Assembly: GCF_018873765.1 (NCBI RefSeq)
Contig: NC_057924.1
Location: 21,881,542-21,945,541, forward strand
DNA from: Telopea speciosissima
Lineage: Eukaryota > Streptophyta > Magnoliopsida > Proteales > Proteaceae
Reading direction: 5' to 3'
DNA length: 64,000 nucleotides
The first letter of the stretch is position 1. Every line of letters begins with the position of its first letter. The translations under genes were made by a program, and so were the position numbers. Positions 1-12,561 of the stretch are shown here, one piece after another. The notes under the pieces were generated by a model, which saw only the letters and a list, made by a program, of their open reading frames with translations, was not told where the DNA came from and ran no database searches.

Positions 1-88
1 GTAAATCTATGGGTTACTGCGCTCAGACACAAAGAAGCTTCTAGTCCACCAATACGTTCCTAATGAGAGCTTGGACAAATTCCCTTAA
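1..88 (+). pseudogene. Receptor-like kinase exon fragment (decayed)
   Basis: Read in the third and then the second frame, the first 88 bases give a GYCAQT stretch followed by KKLLVHQYVPNESLDKF. This matches the subdomain IV-V region of plant receptor-like kinases, where the family usually has LLVYEYVPN and then SLD. A one-base frame change separates the two halves. A GTGAGT donor-like sequence follows at about position 89, where an exon could have ended. The fragment is cut by the window edge, so the rest of the domain may lie upstream. Family assignment rests on this one motif only. The stop after KFP and the frame change make it a pseudogene piece rather than a working exon. Confidence 0.42.
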
Positions 89-766
89 GTGAGTTTCTTC
101 ATTTCCCTCTTCTTTTTTTCTCTCGATTAATTCAAAAAATTAACGGAAAAAAGAAGAAGAATAGGAGTGGCTTCTAGAAAGTTTGGGGGCAGTTGGTGTT
201 ACAGAAGAAGTAGAAGAAGAAGAAAAAGAAAAGGGGCGGGAGAATGGGGATGGGCGGGGATAGGCAGGTTTGGGCTGGGCGGGGCATTGAAGCAGGTTTG
301 GGCTGGGCGGGGCACTGAAGCAGGTTTGGGAGGAACACAAAGGTAGGGGAGGGCTGGCGGCAGGGAAGGGCGGGTGAAGGCAGGGAAGAAGAAGAAGAAA
401 AACTGGTAGTAAAGCGTCACTGGGGTTGGGTTTCAAAGAAGGATAGGGAAGGGTGAACATAAAGACAAGAGAGGAAAGTGAAGAACTCAGGGTATAAAGG
501 TCCATAAACATACATGGGTAGAAAGAATCAGTGTTTTAGATAGTTTTGTAAATCCAAACAGTGAATGTCTAGTTTTGTAAGGGAAAGCTCAATGTGGGTA
601 ATTAGATAGTTTTTTCGATATTTTTTCTATTTTAATAAATCTAGTGGGTCCGACCAAATGGCATGATGGGCTAAAAATTGGAGGGGATTCACTGTCAGGC
701 TGAGTGCCCCTACCAGTGCGGGGGTCAATGAGAGCGTGTGAGGGGCATCCAATAGGGGTAGGATCT
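89..766. other. Intergenic stretch, no gene seen
   Basis: The sequence runs from a pyrimidine-rich segment (100-125) through a GA-rich and G-rich block (200-400) into AT-rich DNA. Open frames here are Ser/Pro-rich low-complexity translations of the G-rich block on the opposite strand. No start context, domain or splice pattern supports a gene. Confidence 0.6.
265..327 (+). repeat. GC-rich 28-bp tandem repeat
   Basis: Two consecutive 28-bp units start at the CAGGTTT copies at 265 and 293, with a third partial start at 321. They contain GGGCTGGGCGGGGC. The neighbouring 230-262 carries further GGGCGGG runs. The four-G spacing could allow G-quadruplex formation on the plus strand, which is an inference. 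Confidence 0.7.
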
Positions 767-1424
767 TGTTAATGGTTGCGGAAGCGAAACGATACGAATA
801 GCATTACCAAATTTTAGTAGAAACAGGATCTTGATGAACACACGTAATAAAATGAATCAATGCTAGGTTGAAGGTTACTTAGAACACACTATTGGTACGT
901 TCCTCCAAAGGATTGTAGCATGTGCACTCGATCGATGTCTATAGATTCCCTTCAAACCCAAATCTCCTTTGTTCTATGTTTTTAAGGAAGACGAAGACTC
1001 TCTTTCTCTTGCTCTCAAGTTTTTTAATTCAAAAACAACTAAATTTTGAGGTTAGGCTTCTCTTTTATATAAAAATCTAACTTTGAAGATTTTAAATAGA
1101 TTAACGATATCAAACCATGTGGTGGATCTGAAAGGGTGACCATTAAGTTGTCCTTAATTGTACAAGAGGACAATCCTACCAATGGTGTAACCTGAAAACC
1201 CCTTGTAATAAATAATTCAATTACAATTTACCCCGCACTTCTAACATCCACAATACATGCTCACAAGTATGGAATAAAATAATCCACCAACAAAGCAAAC
1301 GCAATGTCAATTAAACCATGAGTGTCAGGACCTATGATTAATCAAAATATTTAAAACTCCTTTCAAATAATAATATTAAAACTAATATTATTGAGGCCTG
1401 GATCCTGATCAATCATATCTAACA
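767..1424 (-). mobile_element. Ty1/copia-type LTR with adjoining 3' internal remnant
   Basis: A 658-bp segment begins TGTTAATGG and ends ATCTAACA, the TG..CA pattern of an LTR. Read on the minus strand, the bases just outside its right end (1425-1445) are a purine-rich tract ending GTATGTGAGT, directly abutting TGTTAGAT. That is where a polypurine tract precedes a 3' LTR in copia elements. The segment is therefore best read as the 3' LTR of a minus-strand copia element whose body is lost apart from a few hundred bases to the right. The flanking 5-mers do not match, so this is not a clean solo LTR. Clade not determined. Confidence 0.55.
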
Positions 1425-2597
1425 ACTCACATACTTGGATGTTCACCTTTTCGGGATACAAAAACCTTATTGAGGATCACCACATTCATGCATACACCCC
1501 ACACAATGAGCGTCCGGTGTGTAGTCAGTCCTATACTCCTATCGATAGACATCAACCATTGGAACACTAGATTGCATGAAATGTAAACGCAACAGTAAGT
1601 GCTTCTCAGGTACCAAAAAAAAATAACTACCAAAAATTTTCATTGTGAATACAATGACGGTAAACCAAATCGAGAATTCCGATGGATCAACGTTTTACTC
1701 GATTAAGTGCCTGCATTTATATTTTCGCACTAATATTTATACACTAATATTTATTATGGAAATATACAATGGGGCAACTCTTGAACAGAGTACACAATTT
1801 TATCCGAAGTTGTGAACGAATAATGATAAAATTGTGCAATTTCATCTTATCGAACTAATCACAACAAGCACATGAATAAGAAATATAATAATAAATTTAA
1901 TCAAATTAAATTGGGTTTGATAGATACGCACATCAGATGTAAATAATCCAACAAGATCTTTCATTTCCTATGTCTGGTCGCTAACTCCACATATCCTAAC
2001 AGCCTTTTTTTCCCTAGATTTTTTTTTAAATCTTCTCTCTCATATGTTTGAATATATGGATCCTATACAAATGATACATTTTTCAAGATAGCCATTGCGG
2101 TGGACTGTATATTCCTTCCCATAGTGGTAACATGGGAAACCCTTTCCCAATATTTATAAACAATTTTCCCTCGTAGGAACCTCTAGGTATTTATGCCATT
2201 AGAATTTAGAAAGGTTGATTTGACCACTGACCAATCTGACTAATGGATGTATAAACATTCATGGGGCTGTTAGCATGTCACGTTTGATAATATATTCTTA
2301 CCAAAAAAAAAAAAAGTTTGATAGTATATCTCAACTGGAAATTTCTTTTGCTTTCTTCAATCAATGAAATTTTATTAAGTATACTTCTAACTGGAAAAAT
2401 GAGATTGGAATAAACCACTAAGACTGAATGAGATCAAAATAAATCTAATACTTGAATAAAAATATAAATTTTATACTTTATTACAATTATTCATTGCCAA
2501 TCGACAAGTTATCTATAAAAGAACGTATAACTTATACGTTCTATTTTATATGGCAAGCATTACCCGTCCTCCCAACTTTCTTATTATACAAGGGAAT
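1425..2597. other. Copia 3' internal remnant grading into AT-rich DNA
   Basis: About the first 250 bases, read on the minus strand, look like the untranslated 3' end of a copia element leading to the LTR at 767-1424. From about 1680 to 2597 the DNA is AT-rich with short A and T runs (for example 2302-2318). No open frame, gene motif or clear repeat was found there. Confidence 0.45.
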
Positions 2598-3510
2598 TGT
2601 TGGGTAATTGTATTGCAATTCGTGTTGTTTCAATACAATAGATTAAGCAATAGAAACTAGGCTTGACCTTTGGCTGAAATGAGAAGACCAAAGCTTGGAT
2701 TTGATGTAGAAGCACACCCGCAACAACTTGAACAAACTTGAGGTTGAGTCACGCTTGTGGTGCTGCCTTTAAGGTAATTGATGCATCCTACTGCCAATGA
2801 GTGTTCTACACCACTACCCCAAGATAAAACAACCACCAACTAGAAGATGAAACAGTCTTTCTAGTCCCTTGAAGGAGCCAAGAGCTTCAACACAACAACC
2901 CTCTAACACACTTAGAAGAAAAGAGAGAGAGAGAGAATAATACTCTTAGTGATTGCTAAGTATGGGCATGAACATGTATCCAAGGATGTCTCTTACAAAG
3001 CAATTGGTTGGGTTTATATAGGCCCAAGACCAATCCTTGCACTCCCTTGGAATTCCCAAGAATAACCATCCACTTAAGACCAAATTGAAGAATAAGATTT
3101 ATGGACATGAATATGGACATGAATTGGAGGTTAATTCCAAATTCATGGTCATTCTCCACTAAGGGTCATGAATGACCTTAAAATTCATTCATTCTCTACT
3201 AAGACCATAAAGGCCTTAAAACCTCATAAAGAGTCATTCTCCACTAAGGACCATAAAGGCCTTAATACCCCATAAAGGGAGAGACATCACCTATGACCAT
3301 GAATTGAGAAATCAATCTCATTCAATATCCTTGACCCACCTTCCCACTCATGATAGTGACCATGAATAGACTTTAGGGTACCCATAGAATGTTACAACCT
3401 TTGGAATTACTTTTTTGATCACATGGGTCCCACACCATAACAAAGCAATCAAAACATTTTGAAACTTAAAATAAAATAAAATATATATTAGATATATTTT
3501 AAATCTAACA
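2598..3510 (-). repeat. Copia 3' LTR
   Basis: This 913-bp LTR is the left copy on the plus strand and the 3' LTR of the minus-strand element. It differs from the 5' copy by a few substitutions and small indels. One is a 12-bp duplication of a GACATGAATATG-type unit near 3100-3120 that is absent from the right copy. Both LTRs contain tandem subrepeats built on a CCATAAAGGCCTTAA core (about 3205-3270 here). The TATATAAA box on the minus strand lies at 3013-3020. Confidence 0.93.
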
Positions 3511-3520
3511 ATCCCCACAA
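3511..3520 (-). promoter_or_regulatory. Copia polypurine tract
   Basis: On the minus strand TTGTGGGGAT abuts the first base of the 3' LTR. This is the position and composition expected of the primer for plus-strand DNA synthesis in a copia element. Confidence 0.75.
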
Positions 3521-4091
3521 GTTTCAAAACGACACGAGACACACATACTGTGACTGAATTAGACACTATAGGACACATCGTTGTAGGTGTCTTCCGAACT
3601 TGAACCTACACTAGGTCTAATGGACCGCGCTACAGAGTAGAGGTGGAGTCAGACTCCTTAAATCTTTTTCCATTGGTGTACCTAACCGTCCCATCAACCA
3701 TATCCCATAGGTCGACTCTTGCGGTACCCATCATAAAATCACTTTGGACTTTTAAACCGGTCATATCCCTTATCTTGAACTCGTGAATATTTTAGAGAAC
3801 TCGCCTATAAGTTCTCATCCACGGCGGCCACACCCCCTACATTCACTTAGGTTAGTCCCTGGTGTCCACCACAACTGACATACCCCCATATTTCTTGGGA
3901 TTAGACTAATTAAGAGCTTTACCGCTCAACCTCTTTCTTTGTGGTAGTACTACTTTCACCATTGACAGCTTGGAATGAATATTTATACAAGTAGTAGTAC
4001 AAAATTGGTCAACCGATGATTTCGTTTGTACCCCTTGAACCTAATTCAGGCATTTAGCCTCTTCACATAGGTAGGGTATCCATCACATGAC

Positions 4092-7000
4092 CTATAGATT
4101 AGGCATTAACCCCATTCCTGTAGATGCACTACACAAGTTCTTGATAGACATAGGCTTTGTAAACATGTCAGCTTGGTTACTTTCTGACTTCACATAATCG
4201 ATAGCTATCATTCCTTCATCTATGTACTGTCTCATAAGGTTGTGTCTGAGACGTATGTGCCTCCTTTTACCATTGTATATCCGGTGCTTGGCTAGATGTA
4301 TAGCCGCTTGGTTATCACAATGTAGTGATACCGATGATGCCGATTTTTGCCACAATGGAATACCCACCATTAAGTTTCTAAGCCATTCGGCTTCCGTTCC
4401 TGTCTTTTCCAAGGCTATGAACTCAGCTTCCATGGTAGAGCATGTCCCACAAGATTGCTTTATGGATTTCCATGAGATTGCACCGCCTGCTAGTGTAAAC
4501 ACATATCCACTAGTAGCTAAGGACTCGTTTGTATTCGAAATCCAATTTGCATCACAATATCCTTCCAAAACCGTTGGTTTACCACTATAGTGTAAACTAT
4601 AGTTTATAGTGCCTTTTAGGTACCTTAGTAACCTATCAATTGCGCTCTAATGTTTCTTACTTAAATTGTGAGTATGTTGACTCAACTTTCCTACCACAAG
4701 GACAATATCTGGACGTGTACAATTCATTAGATATGTGACCGAACCAATAATTTGAGCATATCTTTTTTGATTCACTGGTTCACCTAGGTTCCTTTTCAAG
4801 TGACATCCCATATCAAAAGGTGTTTTAACTGCTGAAACTTCATGGTACCCATACTTTTTAAGTATGTTTTCTGCATAACGGGCTTGGGATAATGAAATAT
4901 GATTTTCTTGCTTGGTGATTTTGATCCCAAGGATCATATCAGCCTCTCCTAAGTCTTTTGTGTCGAAACTAGACATCAAAAGTTTCTTAGCTTGATTAAC
5001 CATTTCCAAGTTTGTTCCCATTATGAGCATATCATCTACATATAGTAGTATGAATACATCCCTACCACCATGAAACCTGCTATATAAGCATCTTTCAGCG
5101 TCGTTTACAACAAACCCATTTGAAATTAGAATCTTGTTCAATTTTTCATGCCATTGCTTCGGTGCTTGCTTCAATCCATATAAAGATTTCTGAATTTTGC
5201 AAACCTTTCGCTCTTGGCCAATTACAACACAACCTTCTGGTTGCTTTATGTAAATTTTCTCCTCTAAGTCCCCATTAAGAAATGCCATTTTCACATCCAT
5301 TTGATGGATGACCAGGTTATATATTGACACCATTACCAATATAACCCTTATCGTGACAATTCTAGACACCGGGACAAATGTGTCAAAGTAATCAATATTA
5401 GGCTTTTGTCTAAAACCTTTGACAACAAGTCTGGCCTTGAAACGATCAAGTGACCCATCACTTTTTAATTTCTTTCAAAATATCCACTTGGTTTCCAAAG
5501 TTTTGGACCCGAATGATAAATCCATCAATTCCCAAGTGTTATTCGCCAAGATTGAATCTAGTTCACTCTTGATTGCCTCTTTCCAAAAGACGGCATCCAA
5601 TGATGTAATAGCCTCTTTGTATGTAAGAGGATCATTGTCTACTAAATAGACAAGCCACTCATCATCTGTATATTTAGGTCTTTTGAGTCGCTTGCTCATC
5701 CTAGGTCAACTTTCGTCATCATTACTCAATTCTTGATTGGTAACCCTTTCATTTGACTCCATTTTCCCATTAGTCAATTGACTATCCTTACTTATAGGTA
5801 AGATGGACTTAAAGGGAAATAAATTTTTAAAAAACTCAACGTCTCTTGATTCTATGATGCTATTTGGTTCAATAACATCATCCATGGCTTTGATCACCAT
5901 GAACCGGTATGCCATACTATTTGTAGCATAACCCAAAAACACACAATCACATGTTTTTTGTCCCAATTTTTTTTTCTTGGAATCCGGTAACAACACCTTA
6001 GCCAAACAACCCCAAACCCGTAGATGTTTTAGACTTGGTTTCCTACCAAACCATTTCTCAAATGGAACCATACCAGTCTTGCTATGTGGGATTCTATTTG
6101 ATAGATAACATGCCGATAGCATGGCTTCCCCCCACATATCAAGTGGTACACCTGAACTCAATAACATAGAGTTCATCATCTCTTTAAGAGACCTATTTTT
6201 CCTTTCGGCAACCCCATTTGATTTTGGTTGGTATGACGCGGTTGTTTCATGGATAATTCCCTTTTTCTCACAAAACTTATTAAGGTTAAAGTTCTCAGCC
6301 CCTCTATCAGTTCTAAGTCTTTTAACCTTCTTACTAAGTTGATTTTCAACTTCCATTTTGTAAGATATGAACGCCTTTTCGGTCTCATCCTTTGATTTGA
6401 GTAAATACACCATGGTATATCTAGAGTGGTCATCAATGAAAGTTATGACATAGTTGTTTCCTCCCCTAGACTCATATGACTTGTAGTTACATAAGTCACT
6501 ATAGATTAATTCCAAGAGATTACTCTTCCTATCCATAGTCTTGTGAGGTTTTTTGGTTAACTTTACCTCTACACAAGTTATGCACTTGTTCACGAGGGGT
6601 TCCACCTTATCGGTGATCATGCCTAACTTGCATAGTTTGGTGATATATTTTACACTACTATGACCCAACCTACCATACCACAAATCAAAAAAGTTAGAAG
6701 AGACAATCATGTAAGCAGAAGAAGTACTAATTTTCTCAATTATAATATTTTCAACACTTAGTACAAACAACCTCTCACTAAGGTATCCCTTCTCCATAAA
6801 AACATTGTTTTTAGTGATAATCGCCTTATCACTTTCAAAAGCCAATTTCATTCCTACTTTATTAAGCAAAGGAACTGAAATTAAATTGCGCCTAATATCT
6901 GACACATGAAGAACATTGGTGAGAACCATAGTCTTCCCTGAAGTGAGTTTCAAAGTCACTTTTTCTTTTTCCATAACAGGAGCACTTTGGGAATTCCTCA

Positions 7001-8183
7001 TAAATACCTTTTCATCCTCTGTATTCATGGAATAAGAGAAAAATATCTTCAGATCACCACAAATATGTCTTGTAGCACCGGTATCCAATACCCAATCTTT
7101 TGGTTTTTCAATCAAATTTGCTTCCGTGACCATAGCAATAAAGACGTTGTCTTCAACTAGATTCACCTTTTCAGAGTTTTTCTTCCTGAATCGATAATCT
7201 TTCTTGAAGTGTCCTAACTTACCACACACAAAACAAGTAAGTTTCTTCTTCTTGAAAGAAGGCTCATCATTGTCTTGACGATTCTTCCTTTTCTTGTTTT
7301 GTTTGTTGGTCTCTTCCAAGTTTGCTTTTAGGCGTCTTTCCCCAAGGTCTTTTTTACCCTTGTCCTTGTGCCGGTTCTTCTTCTTAATTTTGATCCTTAC
7401 AATCAATTGGTCTAGAGTCAATTCCATCTTCTTGTGTTTCATAGACGCTTTAAAGGCATCCCAAGAAGATGGAAGCTTTTCAATCAAGGCACCGGTCATA
7501 ATTTCTTCCGGTAGAATCATCTTTTCCTTTGCTAGCTTTCCAACCAAAATTTGAAATTGATCAATTTGGTTTGAGACGATGTCACTATCTTTCATAGCAA
7601 AGTTTAGAAAGTTAGCCACCAAGTACTTCCTTGAACCAGCATCCTCAAGAGAGTACTTTTTTACCAACGCATTCCAAATCGAACATGCATACTCCAAAGA
7701 ACTATACACATGGTATAGGTCATTTGATAATGCATTCAAAATTCGATTCTTGCACTGATAATCCGCTTAAATCCAAGCCACCATTTTGCCCTCCTTTTCA
7801 GGATCATTATTTTTTTTCGGTATGGGTTCAGTCAAGGTAAATACCACCCCAATTTGGGTTAATGCAAACAACATCATTTGCCTCCATCGTTTGAAATTTT
7901 GACCTCCAAACTGTTCGATCTTGTCAAATTCAGAGATAATCTTCATCTTACCCAAATTCGGGATAAGCTCCGTCACCGACGGGATAATATTGGTGGGAAT
8001 TAAGTCAACGGTAGGAAAAAGAGGAATCTCCTTACCATTGCGGCTAACAGGAACTCCGCCTTCTTGGTTGTTGATTGCTCCTTCAATATTTGTGTTTGAA
8101 GGATTTCCTTCATTGGCAGCTCCATCAGCGGTGTTGTTGTTCGAAGCATCACCCTTGTTGTTTACAACTCCAAGATCAGCCAT
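4092..8183 (-). pseudogene. Copia gag-pol polyprotein, one frame with four stops
   Basis: From the ATG at 8183 to the stop at 4092 the minus strand keeps a single frame of 1,364 codons. Domains in order: gag of the UBN2 type (about 8180-7350); a CCHC knuckle (about 7200-7240) whose final Cys is Tyr; protease with WVLDTGA (about 7090); integrase zinc region with LWYGRLGH (about 6670); integrase core with FIDDHSRY, RTDRGAEN and NGVAERKNR; reverse transcriptase with LLYVDDM (about 5030); and RNase H with GYCDANW and HCDNQAAI. In-frame stops lie at 7769-7767 (TAA), 5708-5706 (TGA), 5477-5475 (TGA) and 4649-4647 (TAG). The last replaces the Trp expected after KKH. No frameshift was needed to read the whole protein. 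Enzyme active-site residues are present, so the defects are the stops and the altered knuckle. Confidence 0.93.
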
Positions 8184-8213
8184 GAGATCTTATAATATCA
8201 ATTACCTTAAACT

Positions 8214-9136
8214 TGTTGGGTAATTGTATTACAATTCCTTACAAATAATTGAAACAATACGAATTGCAATACAATAGATTAAGCAGTAGAAACTAGGCTT
8301 GACCTTTGGCTGAAATGAGAAGACCAAAGCTTGGATTTGATGTAGAAGCACACCTGCAACAACTTGAACAAGCTTGAGGTTGAGTCACACTTGTGGTGCT
8401 GCCTTTAAGGTAATTGATGCCTCCTACTGCCAAGGAGTGTTCTACACCACTACCCCAAGATAAAACAACCTCCAACTAGAAGATGAAGCAGTCCTTCTAG
8501 TCCCTTGAAGGAGCTAAGAGCTTCAACACAGCAACCCTCTAACACACTTAGAAAAAGAGAGAGAGAGAGGGAGAATAATACTCTTAGTGATTGCTAAGTA
8601 TGGGCATGAACATGTATCCAAGGATGTCTCTTACAAAGCAATTGGTTGGGTTTATATAGGCCCAAGACCAATCCTTGCACTCCTTTGGAATTCTCAAGAA
8701 TAACCATCCACTTATGACCAAATTGAAGAATAAGATTTATGGACATGAATTGGAGGTTAATTCCAAATTCATGGTCATTCCCCACTAAGGGTCATGAATG
8801 ATCTTAAAATTCATTCATTCTCCACTAAGACCATAAAGGCCTTAAAACCCCATAAAGGGTCATTCTCCACTAAGGACCATAAAGGCCTTAATACCCCATA
8901 AAGGGAGAGACATCACCTATGGTCATGAATTGAGAAATCAATCTCATTCAATATCCTTGACCCACCTTCCCACTCATGATAATGACCATGAATAGACTTT
9001 AGGGTACCCATAGAATGTTACAACCTTTGGAATTACTTTTTTGATCACATAGGTCCCACACCATAACAAAGCAATCAAAATATTTTGAAACTTAAAATAA
9101 AATAAAATATATATTAGATATATTTTAAATCTAACA
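8214..9136 (-). repeat. Copia 5' LTR
   Basis: This 923-bp right copy acts as the 5' LTR of the minus-strand element. It starts TGTTGGGTAATTG and ends ATCTAACA on the plus strand. It has a short extra segment near its left end (about 8238-8262) relative to the other LTR. Confidence 0.93.
8651..8658 (-). promoter_or_regulatory. TATA box of the copia 5' LTR
   Basis: The minus strand reads CCTATATAAACCC here, a canonical TATATAAA inside the 5' LTR. It lies about 470 bp upstream of the gag ATG, in the same orientation as gag-pol. Confidence 0.6.
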
Positions 9137-11100
9137 AGAATCTTCACACCTTAAAATCTCTCTCTATCTAGTTCAATGGTTTGGTTCTTATAAAATGCTC
9201 TCAACCTCGATGCAAGCAAGTGCAGACACAAGATCGAGAAAATAATAACTTTAGTGGGTAAAATAAAATACAATTAAGTAAGAAGAAATTAAAAATAAAT
9301 TTTTGATTATTTAAATTAAAAATAAAGTTGATACAAAGTGATATGAAAAATAGATTTACAATTCTTTTTTTAATGCAAATCGATGGTGGAGAGAGGGGAC
9401 TCACCATATATAAGAGGTTAAAGCTGGATAAAAAAATTCAATACTATTTTCATGTAAAAGTGAAGTAGAATTGTACTTGCCATGTTCAATATATTTTTGA
9501 GTTTGTTATACAAATGTGATCCATGGCCATTACAAAAAAGTATGATTTTGTATTTGGTTAGATTATATTTCATTATACTCCACGTCCAACAGTACGGGGC
9601 AAAAATATGACGCTATAGGTGGAAAACCAGGTATTTTTTTGGTGTTCACTTTTGAGTCTTCTGCCTAACCCAATCCAACCAGCTCATGTGTCCAAATTTT
9701 AAAACAATTGCTGAGACAAACAAATCAAACAATTACTAGTTTACAATCCACCTCCTCCCAGCCCACCCTTAAATGGGAGAAAAGAAAAAAGAAAATAAAA
9801 TATTTTGCAAATCTATTAATTTCTCTCCTTTCCTTTCTCCTCTTAAAAAAAAATGGAATTTCCACTATGATGTTATTAAAATAAAATATTTAAAAAAAAA
9901 TAGTTTCAAAGTAAAATAACATTCATAGGTGTTGGAATTTTCAAGATATTGATGTGGGATTGTGAAGGAGTTTGTTTGGCTTATTTGTGTGAGTAGTCAT
10001 TTATCACATGTTATGTTTAGAAGATATTCTAAAGTGCATTTGTGAGGACGGGGACCGTCCGAGCGCGTCCTCGTGCATGAGACGCAATGTGGCATTCTTT
10101 GCACTTCGCACTGAGGCGCCTTAACCTTTTCTGGATCAACTGTCAGTGGACCAGTGCGATGGCTCGAATCCGACCGTTGGATCGGTGTCTGATCAAAGGG
10201 GTGCATCCCTTGAGTATACGTTGAACCCAATGGTTGTAGCTCATCCGTACAAACATGTGAGCCCAATGGTGATGACCCATACGAACAGCCATGTCCAAGT
10301 CCATAGGTAGCCCACGAATTCAGTCAGTCAAATATAACAATTCTTATAGTTTTAAATGATTACTGTCTCTGCAAATCAGTAATCAGTCAAACCTGATTTA
10401 TCTTGGGAGGCAGGTTTGCTGTAACCCTTTGCAGTAATAGGGTGCAAATACTATCTTAAGCACAGACATTTTTCAACTCAGGCAGTCTTACCGTGCTCTC
10501 CAATTTTGTTCTTATTTTCTAATAATAGGTGGGTTGGGATTGAAACCCTACTTCTGCAAGCTTGCAGAAGGTTTCCTAGTCTATCGAATCAAGATAGACC
10601 AAGTGTCAAATTTCATATCTAAATTCAATCAATATCCTCTTTGCTATGAGAAGTATGCCCACAGACCCTTCCTGTAGTTTATGCACATTTTTTGTAATCC
10701 CGGATTTTACATTGCTTTGTTTTGTACTTGATCAACTTTGATTGGATTGAAACTCAATGTACGAAGAGAAGACCTATGCATAGAGTTAGTTCCATCCAAC
10801 ATACTATTTAGCAAATGGGAAAAATACTTCTACACTACACTGTCATCGTAAAGATTCTTTTACACCCGCCTCACATATTAAACAATGTGGTCCATACTAA
10901 CATTTCTCTATCCTGTTCTGACCATTTGGCCCCATGTTGGCCCATGTAGATGATATCATTTTCTAACCTTCATTGGTTGTAGTGTATGGATTCCTTTTTA
11001 CACCATCCTTGTAGGAAACCCTCTCATTTAACAAATATAGATTTGCTAGACCATAAATTTTCCTACACCCACTTGACAATCCCTCACCTAACAAATATAT
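9137..11100. other. Intergenic DNA without recognisable gene
   Basis: Mostly AT-rich sequence. A GC-richer block at about 10035-10300 includes a GAGGAC / GTCCTC hairpin at about 10045-10073 and a CCGACCGTTGGATC motif, and looks like a decayed repeat. The stretch 10370-10800 resembles an LTR leader in composition but has no paired LTR. Open frames here lack any domain signal. Confidence 0.5.
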
Positions 11101-12215
11101 GGGAAACCGTTCTCCGCATGGGAGCGCAAGGGGCATGCGCATGGGGCAACCAATGAGAGCGTTGTGGCACATTAGGAGCAAAAATTCCGCAATTCATGGG
11201 GGCGGGACTGTCATTTCTGCCCCCAATGTGTGGGCGTGACCCCTGCGTTCAATGTAGGGAACTTTTCTCCTAAACATATTATTAATTAATATAAAATAAA
11301 TATAAATAAGAAATGGATATTCTATTCTAATTTTATTCTAAATTCTCTCAATTCTAAAGAAATTTTCTATTTTTTATTCGATAACCGGTGATGTGTGTGG
11401 GCGTGTACTTGCGCCTAGACACAACCCAATGCAAAAAGACCGCCGCACCCCCTGGAAGAGTGGAATGGTCGAGGGGTGCCACAGTCATGCCAACTCAATG
11501 CCCTTTTTTTTTAGGAAAAAAATATCTTGCCCACCCACTTCAAGGAAGCAATCTCTCTATATGATATTAAAAGGAACCTCACAACACAATTTCTAGTAAA
11601 ATTATTTTTTGAGTTTTAATTGGTTAATTCCAGTTTTATATATTCTATATTTAATTTGAAATTAGATTCCTTCCGTATTTAGTTTCCTTATTCACCTCCT
11701 AAGTGATAGGAATTAAATAAAATATCATAATGGAAAGAGAACGGTGCCTGGATGCTTGCGTTGTGCTGACCCTGTGCCAGATACAAGGGTGTGAGAAATG
11801 ACCACCGCACCCCCGGGAAATTCTGCTTTTCCATGGGGGGGTGGCGGTCATTTTGTACGCTCCTATGTCTGGGCATAGAGGTAATGCACCACACCCTCCC
11901 AAGTATTTTTTTTCTCCCATATCATAAATATATTTATTTAATATACTAGGAATCTTCAATCTCTCAGACTTTCTTTAGATACCAATCTAACACCTTGAAA
12001 TCATTATCTGAATATCTTCACAATCCCCTCTCATGCAATGCAAAGTGTCTTTAAAATTATATGGGAGATGGTTCCCAATGGGAGCGTGAGTGAAACCATC
12101 AACAGAGGTATGATTTCAACCTTTCATGGGGGTGGGGCATTCATTTCGCACCCCTTTATGTCTAGGCGCAGGGGCCACACTATCATTCAGGACTCTTTTC
12201 CCCAAATTATATCAT
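11101..12215. repeat. Cluster of degenerate MITE-like segments
   Basis: At least four GC-rich islands in AT-rich DNA (about 11101-11275, 11385-11480, 11740-11905 and 12055-12215) share words such as GGGAGCG, TGGGGGGTGGCGGTCATTT, GTCTGGGC and CGCAGGGG. In the first and last the two ends are partly inverted: GTTCTCCGCATGGGAGCGC opposes GTTCCCTACATTGAACGC. They look like diverged copies of one short inverted-repeat element. No target duplications were fixed with confidence. Confidence 0.45.
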
Positions 12216-12518
12216 CTTCTTAGGAAAGAGAATTTACATGCCATCCATGTATATTGACATCTTTCACACCAAGCCAATGTGTTTACAGGAGAAAGTGCCT
12301 CACGATTTGTATAAAAATAAACCCACATGGTTGAGGAGAGAGAATGTGGGGGTGTGCACTACCAATAATATGTACATCATTTTCCCATCTTCCTATTACA
12401 TGATTACGTCTCCCTGATGCTTCATGATGTCTTTAATTTACTAATTATTTCTAACTAATTAATTATCTTTTATATATTAATTTTTCTACTAATGATATTT
12501 TTCCCTACATGTTTAATA

Positions 12519-12520
<2 letters not shown>

Positions 12521-12557
<37 letters not shown>
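12521..12557. repeat. (CT)n microsatellite, left part
   Basis: An uninterrupted CT run is broken at 12558 by the start of an LTR and resumes at 15164-15204. The original microsatellite was about 75 bp and was split by the insertion. Confidence 0.9.

Positions 12558-12561
<4 letters not shown>

Larger units (their letters stand above)
2598..9136 (-). mobile_element. Full-length Ty1/copia LTR retrotransposon (minus strand)
   Basis: The element is bounded by two near-identical LTRs (2598-3510 and 8214-9136), each starting TGTTGGGTAATTG and ending ATCTAACA. It is flanked by imperfect 5-bp target duplications, GGAAT at 2593-2597 and AGAAT at 9137-9141. The minus strand encodes, in order, gag, zinc knuckle, protease, integrase, reverse transcriptase and RNase H. 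Integrase before reverse transcriptase is the diagnostic Ty1/copia order. A polypurine tract sits against the 3' LTR. The primer-binding site next to the 5' LTR is not recognisable. Because the protein frame is broken only by stops, this is a fairly young but non-autonomous copy. Confidence 0.95.

Noticed and set aside
140..511. Ser/Pro-rich open frame on the minus strand
   Set aside because: It is the translation of G-rich low-complexity repeats, with no start context, domain or splice signal.
762..1429. Solo LTR with target duplication at 767-1424
   Set aside because: Flanks GATCT and ACTCA differ, and internal-like DNA with a polypurine tract adjoins the right side.
2657..3159. Short minus-strand frames in the copia LTR (also at 8293-8785)
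   Set aside because: They lie in both LTRs, have no domain and are part of the LTR untranslated region.
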